Assembly: GCF_903815225.1 (NCBI RefSeq)
Contig: NZ_LR813084.1
Coordinates: 4,072,501-4,136,500, forward strand
DNA from: Delftia tsuruhatensis
GTDB lineage: Bacteria > Pseudomonadota > Gammaproteobacteria > Burkholderiales > Burkholderiaceae_C
Direction: 5' to 3'
Length of the DNA: 64,000 bases
The notes beneath the pieces are model-generated. The model worked only from the letters and a program-made list of their open reading frames with translations, did not search any database and was not told where the DNA came from. The position numbers and the translations under genes are program-made. Positions 11,748 to 20,347 of the stretch are shown in pieces. The number at the start of each line of letters is the position of its first letter. Within the stretch, counting starts at the first letter, position 1.

Positions 11748-13454
11748 TCAGAGGCCCGCTTCGGCGGGCTTCTTGAACAGGCGCAGGGCGATGGCCGTGA
11801 CCACCACGCCCACCAGCAGCGCCGCCCCGTACATGGCCACATGGGTCACGGCATTGGGAATGGGTGCCACGAAGATGCCGCCATGCGGCACCTTCAGCTC
11901 CACGCCCGCCAGCATGGAGATGGCGCCAGCCACGGCCGAGCCCAGCACCAGGGCCGGAATCGTGCGCAGCGGATCGCGCGCCGCATACGGAATCGCGCCT
12001 TCCGTGACAAAGGCAAGGCCCAGCACGCCGGCCGAGACGGCGCTGCCGCGCTCCTCGCGCGTGAAGCGGTCGGCAAACAGGCGCGTGGCAAGCGCCAGCC
12101 CCAGCGGTGGCGTCATGCCGGCGATCATGGCCGCGGCCATGGGCGTATAGACCTGGCTCGCGATCATGCCCGTGGAAAACGCATAGGCGGCCTTGTTCAC
12201 CGGCCCGCCCATGTCAAAGGCCATCATCGCCCCCAGCAGCAGGCCCAGCAGCAGCGCACTGGCGCCCTGCATGCCGCGCAGCCAGGCGCTCAGCCACTGC
12301 AGCAGCCCGGCCACGGGCGCGCCGACCAGGTAGTACATCAAAAGGCCCGTGAGCAGGCTGCCCAGCACCGGCAGGATCAGCATGGGCAGCAGGCCCTTGA
12401 GCGTCTGCGGCAACCGGATGTGCGCGGCCAGAAAGGCCACGCCATAGCCGGCGATGAAGCCGGCCGCCATGCCGCCAAGAAACCCCGCCCCCATGCTGGA
12501 CGCGACCATTCCGCCGATCATGCCCGGCGCAATGCCGGGCCGGTCGGCAATGGAGTAGGCGATGTAGCCGGCCAGCGCCGGCACCATGAGCGCGAAACCG
12601 CCCTTGGCGCCGATCTGGAACAGCGTCCATCCCAGCGTGCCCTGGTGCGCATCGTCATGGACGTAGATGCCGCCCAGCGCAAAGGCCATGGCGATCAGAA
12701 TGCCGCCCGCCGTGACGAATGGCAGCATGAAGGACACGCCGGTCATCAGATGGCGGTAGGCGCCGCCGCCCTGGGGACGGGCGGACGCGGCCACAGAGCC
12801 GCCCGACGCCGTGCCATGCACGGCGGACTCCGCCAGCGCCTTGCCGATCAGGCCGGCACCGTCGCGTATGGCCGGCTTGGTGCCGCTGCGCAGCAGCGGC
12901 TTGCCCGCGAAGCGCGAGAGATCGACCTCACGGTCGGCGGCGATGATGACGAGGTCGGCCTCGGCGATTTCCTGCGGCGTGAGCGCATCGAGCGCACCCA
13001 CCGAGCCTTGCGTCTCCACGCGCATGGCGTGGCCCAGCGCGGCCGCGCCGCGCTGCAAACCCTCGGCCGCCATGAAGGTGTGGGCAATGCCGGTAGGGCA
13101 GGACGTGACCGCCACGATGCGCTTGCCGGTCCGAGGGTCTGCGGGCCTGCCGGCATCGGAGCGCGCCAGCACGCCTGCCGGATCATCGAGTGCCTCGCGC
13201 AGGCTGCAGCGCTCGACGGCGGCCCGCGCGAAGCGGCCCGCATCGGCATCCCCGCCACAGTCGCCATCGCCCACGATCAGCAATTGCCCCGCCTGCGCGG
13301 CGGCCTCGGCGGTGTGCAGGCCCAGCACGCCACGGCTGGTGCGTGTCTCCACGGCCAAGGGCCGCTGTCCGGCCGCGTGGCGCAGGGCTTCGGCGGCCAG
13401 CAGCGCCTCGGCATCATGCCCGGCGGCCGTGATCACCACAAAAAGAGGGTTCAT
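11748..13454 (-). CDS. fruA: fructose PTS EIIB'BC permease
   Basis: 568 residues. Imports and phosphorylates fructose to fructose 1-phosphate. Two IIB-like domains come first; only the second keeps the phospho-accepting cysteine (C119 in VTSCPTGIAHTF). An eight-helix or larger IIC domain follows (about residues 225-560), with GGPVNKAAYAF and TEGAIPYAARDP. The start at 13454 is preceded by AGGAGC. Last gene of the leftward fruBKA operon. Confidence 0.95.
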   Translation of the reverse strand: MNPLFVVITAAGHDAEALLAAEALRHAAGQRPLAVETRTSRGVLGLHTAEAAAQAGQLLIVGDGDCGGDADAGRFARAAVERCSLREALDDPAGVLARSDAGRPADPRTGKRIVAVTSCPTGIAHTFMAAEGLQRGAAALGHAMRVETQGSVGALDALTPQEIAEADLVIIAADREVDLSRFAGKPLLRSGTKPAIRDGAGLIGKALAESAVHGTASGGSVAASARPQGGGAYRHLMTGVSFMLPFVTAGGILIAMAFALGGIYVHDDAHQGTLGWTLFQIGAKGGFALMVPALAGYIAYSIADRPGIAPGMIGGMVASSMGAGFLGGMAAGFIAGYGVAFLAAHIRLPQTLKGLLPMLILPVLGSLLTGLLMYYLVGAPVAGLLQWLSAWLRGMQGASALLLGLLLGAMMAFDMGGPVNKAAYAFSTGMIASQVYTPMAAAMIAGMTPPLGLALATRLFADRFTREERGSAVSAGVLGLAFVTEGAIPYAARDPLRTIPALVLGSAVAGAISMLAGVELKVPHGGIFVAPIPNAVTHVAMYGAALLVGVVVTAIALRLFKKPAEAGL

Positions 13455-13477
13455 GGAAGCTCCTGAAATATGAGGGA

Positions 13478-14443
13478 TCACGGCCACGGGCATGTCTCCA
13501 GCAGCACGCCGGCGGCCAGGGCCTGGACGCGGCCAGCATAGATGTCGCGCGCGGGCGCGGCCTGCAGCCAGGCCAGGGCGCTGGCCGTGGCCTGGCGCGC
13601 GGTATCGGCCAGATCCAGTCCGCGCAGCCGCGCGGCCACCATGCCAGCGACCATGGCATCGCCCGCGCCTACGGAGCTGCCGCGTGCCCGCTGCGGCGGC
13701 CGCGCAATCACCGCACCTTGCCTGCTCGCGAACAATGCGCCCTCCTCGCCCATGGACACCACGGCCAGCCCCAGACCCCTGTCCAGCAGGCTGCGCGCGG
13801 CGGCCAGCAGCGTATCGCGGCCGTCCAGGCGCTGGCCCGTGGCGGCCTGCAGCTCCTCCCGGTTGGGCTTGATGGCCCAGGGCATGGCCGCATGGGGGGC
13901 CGTCGCCAGGGCGGCGGCCAGTGGGGCCTCGCTGGTGTCCAGCAGCACGTCGGCACCGGCGGCCGCGGCCTGGGCCTGGAGCCGCGCCCAGCTGTCCGCA
14001 GGCAGGCCGGCCGGCAGGCTGCCCGACAGCACCACGGCCAGCCCTGGCCGCAGATACCGGGCCAGCGCGCGCATGACGGCATCCAGATGCGCTTCGGCCA
14101 AGGCCAGGCCCGGCAGGTTGATGTCCGTGGTCTGGCGCCCGCCATTGGCCACCAGCTTGATGTTGGTGCGCGTCTGGCCCGGCACGCGCAGGCAGGCGTC
14201 GGCAATGCCGCGCTGCGCGAACAAGGCCTCGAACATGCCGGCGTTGTCGCTGCCCAGCACGCCCAGCGCGGCCGTGGAAATGCCCAGGCCCGCCAGGGCG
14301 GCGGCGACATTGATGCCCTTGCCGCCCGGCGCCTGCACGCTGCCCAATGCGCGCTGCACCTGGCCGGGCAGCAGCGCATCCAGGGTCACGAGCTGGTCTA
14401 TGGCCGGGTTCAGGGTCACGGTGATGGCTTGCGGGGCGTTCAT
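13478..14443 (-). CDS. fruK: 1-phosphofructokinase
   Basis: 321 residues of the PfkB sugar-kinase family. Phosphorylates fructose 1-phosphate to the 1,6-bisphosphate. The N-terminal GGKGINVA substrate motif and the C-terminal GSSVGAGDAMVAG anion hole with the catalytic Asp are intact. It overlaps fruB by ATGA at 14440-14443 and is followed after 23 bp by fruA, so the three genes form one operon. Confidence 0.95.
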   Translation of the reverse strand: MNAPQAITVTLNPAIDQLVTLDALLPGQVQRALGSVQAPGGKGINVAAALAGLGISTAALGVLGSDNAGMFEALFAQRGIADACLRVPGQTRTNIKLVANGGRQTTDINLPGLALAEAHLDAVMRALARYLRPGLAVVLSGSLPAGLPADSWARLQAQAAAAGADVLLDTSEAPLAAALATAPHAAMPWAIKPNREELQAATGQRLDGRDTLLAAARSLLDRGLGLAVVSMGEEGALFASRQGAVIARPPQRARGSSVGAGDAMVAGMVAARLRGLDLADTARQATASALAWLQAAPARDIYAGRVQALAAGVLLETCPWP

Positions 14444-16983
14444 GCCGCCACCTCCTTGGCCAGTTCCCGCACCTGCGCGGCATCCTCGCAGCCGAGCGCC
14501 CTGTCTGCGAGCACCTGCAACTGCCGCAGGCTGGCCGCACGCAGGCCGGCCTTGACACCGGCGATGTCGTTGGGCGTCATGGACAACTCGCCCACCCCCA
14601 GCCCTGCCAGCAACAGCGCACCGAACGGGTCGCCGGCCAGTCCGCCACAGACGCCCACGGGACGAGCGCGGGTGGCAGCACCCTGCACGGTGGAGCGCAC
14701 CATCCGCAGCACGGCCGGATGCAGGCTGTCCGCCTCGGCCGCCAGCTGCGGGTTCTGGCGGTCCATGGCCAGCACGTACTGGGTCAGGTCGTTCGTGCCT
14801 ATGGAGAAGAAATCGGCATGGCGAGCCAATGCGTCGGCCTGCACGGCGGCGGCGGGCACCTCGATCATGATGCCCAGCGGCAGGACCGGGGCGTCCAGTT
14901 CGGCGCGCAGCCGCTCGCAGACCGCGCGTAGCGCCAGCAACTCCTGCACGCTGGTGACCATGGGAAACATCACGGACAGCCGCGCGCCATCGCGGGCCGC
15001 CCGGTACAGGGCGCGCATCTGGGGCTCCAGCAGGTCAGGACGGCGCAGCAGCAACCGCGCGCCGCGCACGCCCAGGAAGGGGTTGTCCTCGCGCGGCAGC
15101 TCCAGGTGGGCGACCTGCTTGTCGCCGCCGATGTCCAACGCGCGAACGATCAGCGGCCGCCCCTCCAGCGCCTGCGCCATGGCGCGGTAGGTTTCGTACT
15201 GCTCGTCCTCGCCGGGCGTGCTGCCGCGCTCCAGGAACAGGAATTCCGTGCGCATCAGGCCCACGCCCTCGGCGCCGTGGGACAGGGCCAGCGGCACCTG
15301 CCCGGGCAGGTTGACGTTGGCGCAGATTTCGATGCGCACGCCATCGGTGGTGATGGCAGGCAGGCTGCGCTGCGCGGCCACGCGTTCCTGCAGCGCCTGC
15401 TGCTCGGCCATGTGGGTACGCGCCGAAGCCAGGTCCTGCTCCGAGGGGTCAAGGTAGATGCGGCCATTGGCGCCATCGACGATGGCCAGGGCCCCATCGG
15501 CCATGCCCAGCACGCCACCGCCTGCCGCCACGGCGGCCGGCAGCCCCAGCGTGCGCGCGAGTATGGCCGTGTGCGAGGTGGGACTGCCCTGCGCCGTGAC
15601 CAGCGCGGCCACGCGCGCCGTGTCCAGCTGGGCGGTTTCCGAGGGCGAAAGATCGGCTGCGACCAGGATGCAGCCGCCTTCGGGCAGGCCATCCGGTTCC
15701 GCCGCTGCCAGCGAAGGCTGCAGCTGCACGAGCACGCGCCGGCCCACGTCACGCAGGTCGGCGGCACGCGCGGCCAGCGCGGGATTGTCCAGCGCCTCGA
15801 TCCGGTTCGCGCCTTCCTCCACGGCCCGGCTCCAGGACCAGGCCACGCCATGACCCTGGACCATGAACTGGCAGGCGCGCGTGATGAGTCCGGTGTCGCC
15901 CAGCCACTCGGCCTGCGCGCTGAAGATGGCGGCATCGCCTTCGCCCAGCCGGCGGCGGGTGTCGTCATGCAGGGCGCGCAACTGGCCCTGCGTCTCGGCC
16001 AGCGCCGCATGCAGCCGCGCACCACCCGCGCTGAGCGGCTCGGGCAGGTCGGGAATCTCGGCGGCCTCCACACGCCACTGGTGGATGCGGGCCACGGCCA
16101 GCCCCGGGCTGGCGCCCAGGCCCACAAAGGCAGGCCGCGCCAGCGGCGGCAGCCAGCCCGTGGTGGGCAATTCGGCCGCCTTGCGCGCAGCGGCGTCGGC
16201 ATCGGCACGTTCCTGGGCCACCAGGGCCTGGGCCACGGCACACAGGCGATCGACCGCGGCCCTGGCATCGGGGCCCTGGGCCGAGACAGTGACCTTGTCG
16301 CCTTCGCGCAGTCCCAGCTGCAGCAGGCCGGCCATCTGCCGCGCATCGGCCACCTCGCTGCCATGGCGCACCTGGATGCGCGAGGCAAAGCCGCGCGCCG
16401 CCTCCGCCCAGCGCGTGGCAGGCCGCGCATGCAGTCCGTTGGGATAGGCAATGGTCCATTCGCGCGCCTCGGCCAGATCCACTGCCGCCGGGCGGGCGGC
16501 AGGCGGCGCCGGGTCCGCTTGCCCCTGGAGCACATCGATGACCTGCTGCGCATCGCCCGTGGTGAACAGCGCCTGCAGCCGGGGTGTCTGCAGCAGGCCG
16601 GCCAGGCGGCGCAGCAAGGTGATATGGGCATCGGAGCGTGCCGCCACCGCCACGACCAGATGAACGTTCTGGCCGGCATTCCAATCCAGGCCCTCGCGCA
16701 CCTGGAGCACGGCCACCGCGTCGCGCAGCACCAGGGCCCGGTCTTCGGCGCGACCGTGGGGAATGGCCACGCCGTGGCCCAGAAAGGTTTCGGCCTGGGC
16801 CTCGCGCGCCTGCATGCCGGCGGCATAGCCAGGGGCCACGCAGCCGCTGTCCTGCAGCAGCCGGGCCGCCTGGGCGATGGCGTCGGCCTTGTCGCGCACC
16901 CTGGCGTCCAGGCGCACGGCGATCTGCAGTCCCGCAGGAGCGCTGGGTTCAACCGCCGGGAGGGATGAATGGGCATGGATCAT
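14440..16983 (-). CDS. fruB: fused EIIA(Fru)-HPr-Enzyme I phosphotransferase
   Basis: 847 residues carrying a complete soluble PTS relay. IIA is at about residues 20-155 (active H76 in AIPHG). HPr is at 175-260 (H185 in PNGLHARPAT). Enzyme I is at 285-845 (H471 in GSPTSHTAI, and the PEP-binding CGGLAGDP end). Such triple fusions occur in several beta- and gammaproteobacteria and make fructose uptake independent of general EI/HPr. The start at 16983 (MIHAHSS) lies just downstream of the operator palindrome. An alternative ATG at 17013 would place the operator inside the gene. Neither has a strong ribosome-binding site. Confidence 0.93.
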   Translation of the reverse strand: MIHAHSSLPAVEPSAPAGLQIAVRLDARVRDKADAIAQAARLLQDSGCVAPGYAAGMQAREAQAETFLGHGVAIPHGRAEDRALVLRDAVAVLQVREGLDWNAGQNVHLVVAVAARSDAHITLLRRLAGLLQTPRLQALFTTGDAQQVIDVLQGQADPAPPAARPAAVDLAEAREWTIAYPNGLHARPATRWAEAARGFASRIQVRHGSEVADARQMAGLLQLGLREGDKVTVSAQGPDARAAVDRLCAVAQALVAQERADADAAARKAAELPTTGWLPPLARPAFVGLGASPGLAVARIHQWRVEAAEIPDLPEPLSAGGARLHAALAETQGQLRALHDDTRRRLGEGDAAIFSAQAEWLGDTGLITRACQFMVQGHGVAWSWSRAVEEGANRIEALDNPALAARAADLRDVGRRVLVQLQPSLAAAEPDGLPEGGCILVAADLSPSETAQLDTARVAALVTAQGSPTSHTAILARTLGLPAAVAAGGGVLGMADGALAIVDGANGRIYLDPSEQDLASARTHMAEQQALQERVAAQRSLPAITTDGVRIEICANVNLPGQVPLALSHGAEGVGLMRTEFLFLERGSTPGEDEQYETYRAMAQALEGRPLIVRALDIGGDKQVAHLELPREDNPFLGVRGARLLLRRPDLLEPQMRALYRAARDGARLSVMFPMVTSVQELLALRAVCERLRAELDAPVLPLGIMIEVPAAAVQADALARHADFFSIGTNDLTQYVLAMDRQNPQLAAEADSLHPAVLRMVRSTVQGAATRARPVGVCGGLAGDPFGALLLAGLGVGELSMTPNDIAGVKAGLRAASLRQLQVLADRALGCEDAAQVRELAKEVAA

Positions 16984-16993
16984 GGCGCGGATT

Positions 16994-17009
16994 TTGGGAA
17001 CGTTCCCAA
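16994..17009. promoter_or_regulatory. FruR operator upstream of fruB
   Basis: TTGGGAACGTTCCCAA is a perfect 16-bp palindrome with the central CG typical of LacI-family operators. It lies 11 bp upstream of the chosen fruB start and about 90 bp before the divergent LacI-type gene. A diverged copy (GGGAACGATTGC) is at 17084-17095, immediately before that gene's TTG start. This fits repression of fruBKA relieved by fructose 1-phosphate. Confidence 0.85.
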
Positions 17010-17096
17010 CCATCAGTCAATCTGCACTGCAACATAACCCGTCATTTCTTTGGAGTTATCCTCTGCGGTACACCACAAACAGCGGGAACGATTGCA

Positions 17097-18083
17097 TTGA
17101 GCATCAGCATCAACGATGTGGCCCAGGTGGCCGGCGTATCCAAGTCGACGGTCTCGCGCGCGCTGGCCGGCGGATCGGTCAGCGACGAGGTCCGTGCACG
17201 CGTGCAGGCGGCCGTGCAGGCCACGGGCTACCGGCCCAACCTGATGGCGCGCCGGCTGCGCGCGCGCGACGCGGGGCCCGTGGGGGTGCTCGTGGCCGAC
17301 ATACGCAACCCCTTCTTCACGGCCCTGATCCGCGCGGTCGAGGCCGAGGCCTATCGCCAGGGCCGGCGCGTGCTGCTGTGCAACACCGACGAGGACCCAC
17401 AGCGCGAAGCCATGTACCTGCAGCTCATGCAGGAGGAGCGCATCGCCGGCCTGATCTTTGCGCCCACCCAGGCGAGCCTGCAGAAACTGGAGCGCCTGCC
17501 GCTGGAGTTCCCGGTGGTCCTCGTGGACCGAGCGGGCCCGCCGGTATGCCACGACAGCGTGGTGCTGGACAACGCCCAGGCCTGTGCCACCCTGGTCACG
17601 CACCTGGTGGAACAAGGCCATCGCCGCATCGCTGGTGTCTTCGGCAACACCAGCAGCACCGCACGTGAACGCTGCGACGGCTATCTGGCCGCCATGCGCG
17701 AGGCGGGCCTGGCGCCCGACGTGCGCCAGTTGCTCCCGACCAGCGATGCCGCCGAAGCCGAGGTCGCGCAATGGCTGCGCCAGCCGCAGCGGCCGGATGC
17801 CTTCGTGGCCAGCAACAGCCTGCTGCTGGAAGGCTGCCTGCGCGCGATACGCGCCGCAGGCCTTCGCATCCCGGGCGATGTGGCGCTCGCCGGTTTCGAC
17901 AACGAGCGCTGGACGGAACTGGTGGCTCCCGCCATCACCGTGATCGAGCAGCCGGTGGAAGCCATGGGCCGCGCCGCATTCGGCCTGCTCATGGATCGGC
18001 TGCACACGCCCGACCTGCCGCTGCGCAAGGTGATCATGCAGGGGCGCTGCATCGTGCGCGAGTCCACACAGGCGGCGGGCTGA
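17097..18083 (+). CDS. fruR: LacI-family fructose operon regulator
   Basis: 328 residues. The N-terminal helix-turn-helix SINDVAQVAGVSKSTVSRAL and hinge GYRPNLMARRLRARD are followed by a periplasmic-binding-like effector domain (PVGVLVADIRNPFF... GFDNERWTELVAPAITVIEQP). No ATG fits; the frame opens at TTG 17097, directly before the usual start of the DNA-binding domain, with only a weak GCGGGA ribosome-binding site. Divergent from fruBKA and close to the palindromic operator, so it is very probably its repressor, as FruR/Cra relatives are. Confidence 0.9.
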   Translation: MSISINDVAQVAGVSKSTVSRALAGGSVSDEVRARVQAAVQATGYRPNLMARRLRARDAGPVGVLVADIRNPFFTALIRAVEAEAYRQGRRVLLCNTDEDPQREAMYLQLMQEERIAGLIFAPTQASLQKLERLPLEFPVVLVDRAGPPVCHDSVVLDNAQACATLVTHLVEQGHRRIAGVFGNTSSTARERCDGYLAAMREAGLAPDVRQLLPTSDAAEAEVAQWLRQPQRPDAFVASNSLLLEGCLRAIRAAGLRIPGDVALAGFDNERWTELVAPAITVIEQPVEAMGRAAFGLLMDRLHTPDLPLRKVIMQGRCIVRESTQAAG

Positions 18084-18137
18084 GGCGCTGCACCGGGGCG
18101 GGGATCACATCGGGATCGCGTCGGAATCACGCCGGGA

Positions 18138-18608
18138 TCACGCAGCGATCTGCAACTGGCGCACGGCGTCGTCCACGCTCCAGCCCGCATAGCTGGCGGG
18201 CGGCAGAGCCGGATTGCCCACGCGCGCCAGCAGGTCGCGCACGGGGTCCTTGACGCAGGCCAGGGCCAGCGGCACGCCCAGTTGCCGCAACTGGGCCGCG
18301 AAGTCGCACAGCGCCTCGACACTGGTGGCATCGAGATCGGCCGAATCCTCGAGGCTCAGCACCACGCCGCGGGGCGAAGGCAGGGATTGGAGGCGCTCCC
18401 GGATGGCCGCAAACACCGGGTCGGCATTGCCGAAGAACAGGGGCGCCTCGGGCCGCGCGATCAGCAGCCCGGCGAACAGGGCAATCACCCCGGCCTGCGG
18501 CGGCAGGCCGGCGATGCCCGAATAGGCCACGGCCTCGGGCAGCAGCAGGCCGGCGATGGACAGGCCGGCGCCCCAATCGGCCAAGGCAGGCAGGCCAGGC
18601 GCACGCAT
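18138..18608 (-). pseudogene. SulP anion permease relic: first helix joined to STAS domain
   Basis: 156 residues in place of about 500. Residues 8-50 (LADWGAGLSIAGLLLPEAVAYSGIAGLPPQAGVIALFAGLLI) are the first-helix signature of SulP sulfate/anion permeases. The protein then runs straight into the pre-STAS linker EAPLFFGNAD and a STAS domain (VVLSLEDSADLDATSVEAL). All the other membrane helices are missing, so an in-frame internal deletion of roughly 1 kb is inferred. It starts in a TGATG overlap with the ParB-like fragment. It cannot transport; a leftover STAS role is possible but unsupported. Confidence 0.75.
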
Positions 18609-18826
18609 CAGGTTTGCGGAGCAACGATGCCGGACCAGCCCGACAGGTAGCGCGCCTCGGCGCCGTGCGCCAGGCCCAGGTGGTGGTGGTCAACGATGTA
18701 GTGCAGGCCACGCGGCCCCAGCACGGCCGGAAACCAGTGCGAGGCCAGAACGCCTTCGCGCTCCTTGCGCTTGAGGCGGCTCCACTGGGCGCGCTTGGTC
18801 TGCACTTCGGCGGCGCCTATGGTCAT
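18608..18826 (-). pseudogene. ParB-like nuclease family fragment (ParBc_2 type)
   Basis: 72 residues: IGAAEVQTKRAQW...FPAVLGPRGLHYIVDHHHLGLAHGAEARYLSGWSGIVAPQT. The VLGPxGxHYIVDHHHLxLA core matches the beginning of putative ParB-like nucleases (PF08857), which are normally about twice as long or more. The C-terminal part is absent and an in-frame stop lies shortly upstream of the ATG. It appears truncated at one or both ends. It sits directly before the SulP relic, suggesting one deletion-prone locus. Confidence 0.55.
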
Positions 18827-19005
18827 CTTCCAGCGAAACCCGGGTCAGATGCTGCTGTGCTCTCATCGTCCAACCTCCGTCGCATCAAAGGTGCGGACCC
18901 GGCGGGCTGCTCGATCCGGCATCCAGAATACGCCTTCGGAGTTACAAATGGTCGCAACAACGGACTTGCACCCATAATCGCTCACAATTTTGTCCCGTTG
19001 ACCTC

Positions 19006-19692
19006 ATGAACCAGCCCCAACACCCCATCGTCCATGGCACGGAAGACGTGCTGATCAGCCTTTGCAATTCGGTCTCTCGCGTGCTCCAGGTGGCCACGCA
19101 GTGTCCCATCCAGTATTCGGGCATGGTGCAACGCATCACCAAGACCAGCCTCAAGCCCGACATCGGCTGCTTTGTCCTGGTGGACGGCGGCTTTTCGGGC
19201 CTGGTGATCATCAACTTCTCGGCCGCCGCCGCCATGGAGCTGTACCGCAGCTACATGCTGAGCATGGGCATGGGCGAGGACGACCTGGCCACCTCCTATA
19301 CCTCGGACGATGTCAGCAACGTCATGGGCGAGCTGATGAACCAGGTGGTGGGCGACTTCACCAGCAAGGTCCAGCGCGAACTGCAGACCTACATCACCCA
19401 GAGCCAGCCCAAGATGATCCGCCTGAACAAGCAGGTCAACCTCAGCGTGGACGCCAACCTCGATGCGCCCGAGGCCCGCCGCGTGACCTTCTACACGGGC
19501 AACAACAACATCTTCTATCTCGAACTGGCCATGGACCGCACCGAGTTCATCAAGGTCGTGGACTTCGAGCCCCAGGAGCGCCCGGACCCCGACGCGCTCA
19601 TGGCACAGGCCGCCACCCCAGCACCGGCCGCAGCGCCCGCCACTGCAGACAGCACGGATACCGACGAATTGCTCAAGTCCCTGGGCATGTGA
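19006..19692 (+). CDS. DUF3334 protein, CheX-like
   Basis: 228 residues with the layout of DUF3334 proteins, often annotated as CheX-like or chemotaxis-related. An N-terminal region (TEDVLISLCNSVSRVL) leads into a central SDDVSNVMGELMNQVVGDFTSKVQ helix that resembles the CheX/CheC phosphatase helix (E and N about three residues apart). The tail is an Ala/Pro-rich linker ending in TDELLKSLGM, a peptide like the short C-terminal docking motifs of flagellar and chemotaxis proteins. No chemotaxis genes are nearby, so function is inferred from family only. Confidence 0.7.
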   Translation: MNQPQHPIVHGTEDVLISLCNSVSRVLQVATQCPIQYSGMVQRITKTSLKPDIGCFVLVDGGFSGLVIINFSAAAAMELYRSYMLSMGMGEDDLATSYTSDDVSNVMGELMNQVVGDFTSKVQRELQTYITQSQPKMIRLNKQVNLSVDANLDAPEARRVTFYTGNNNIFYLELAMDRTEFIKVVDFEPQERPDPDALMAQAATPAPAAAPATADSTDTDELLKSLGM

Positions 19693-19778
19693 GCCGCCGC
19701 CCCCGCTTGGGGGCCAAGACCCTGACGCGGACAGATGTACCAGGGTCAACCCCGAGAGAGATCGGTGACATGCAGATA

Positions 19779-19811
19779 ATTGGGATACCAACCATTTGTA
19801 TGCCACCCAAT
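19779..19811. promoter_or_regulatory. interrupted inverted repeat before the MarR gene, candidate autoregulatory operator
   Basis: ATTGGGATAC at 19779-19788 is mirrored by GTAT and CCCAAT at 19798-19801 and 19806-19811. The repeat overlaps the proposed start of the MarR-type gene, where such regulators commonly bind to repress themselves. The arms are not perfectly spaced, so this is tentative. Confidence 0.4.
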
Positions 19812-20307
19812 GTCCCCATCCCTCCCGGACCAGCATCCGCTGCAGGCCGATGCCGCAGCCGTCCAGCGGCATTTCATGTTCACGCTGGGCCAGGTCAACA
19901 AGCAGTGGCGCCGCACGCTGGACCGCCTGTTGGCGCCCATGGGCCTGACCCAGGCCCTGTGGATGCCGCTGATGCACCTGGCGCGCTCGCCCGAGGCCAT
20001 GCGCCAGAAGGATCTGGCGCATTCGCTGGCGCTGGACAGCTCCTCGGTCGTTCGCCTGGTCGACGGACTGGCGGCCCAGGGCTGGATAGAGCGCGTGGAC
20101 GACAGCGACCGCCGCGTCAAGAAGATCCAGCTCACGGCGGCAGGCCATGCCCAGGTCGAGGCCGTGCAAGACCTGCTGCAACAGGCGCGCGCCCAGGTGC
20201 TGGGCGCCGTGCCGCCCGAAGAACTCGATGCAGCCTACGCCACGCTGCACCGCCTGCTGGACGCCATGGGCAACGCCTCCTGCCTCGACGACGATGCCGC
20301 GGCCTGA
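19810..20307 (+). CDS. MarR-family transcriptional regulator
   Basis: 165 residues. A winged-helix domain with MRQKDLAHSLALDSSSVVRLVDGLAAQGWIERVDDSDRRVKKIQLTAAG, the recognition helix and DxRxK wing of MarR proteins. The start is uncertain: ATG 19810 is preferred, but a TTG at 19780 would add ten residues, and neither has a clear ribosome-binding site. The MFS exporter follows 40 bp downstream on the same strand. That fits the common pattern of a MarR repressor controlling an efflux pump in response to an aromatic or drug ligand. Confidence 0.88.
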   Translation: MSPSLPDQHPLQADAAAVQRHFMFTLGQVNKQWRRTLDRLLAPMGLTQALWMPLMHLARSPEAMRQKDLAHSLALDSSSVVRLVDGLAAQGWIERVDDSDRRVKKIQLTAAGHAQVEAVQDLLQQARAQVLGAVPPEELDAAYATLHRLLDAMGNASCLDDDAAA

Positions 20308-20347
20308 CCCGGCCAGCACACCCCGCACCCGACTCCTGTCCGTTTCC

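Noticed and set aside
16984-17013. Upstream ATG at 17013 as the start of fruB
   Set aside because: It would place the perfect operator palindrome inside the coding region and gives no better ribosome-binding site; kept only as an alternative.
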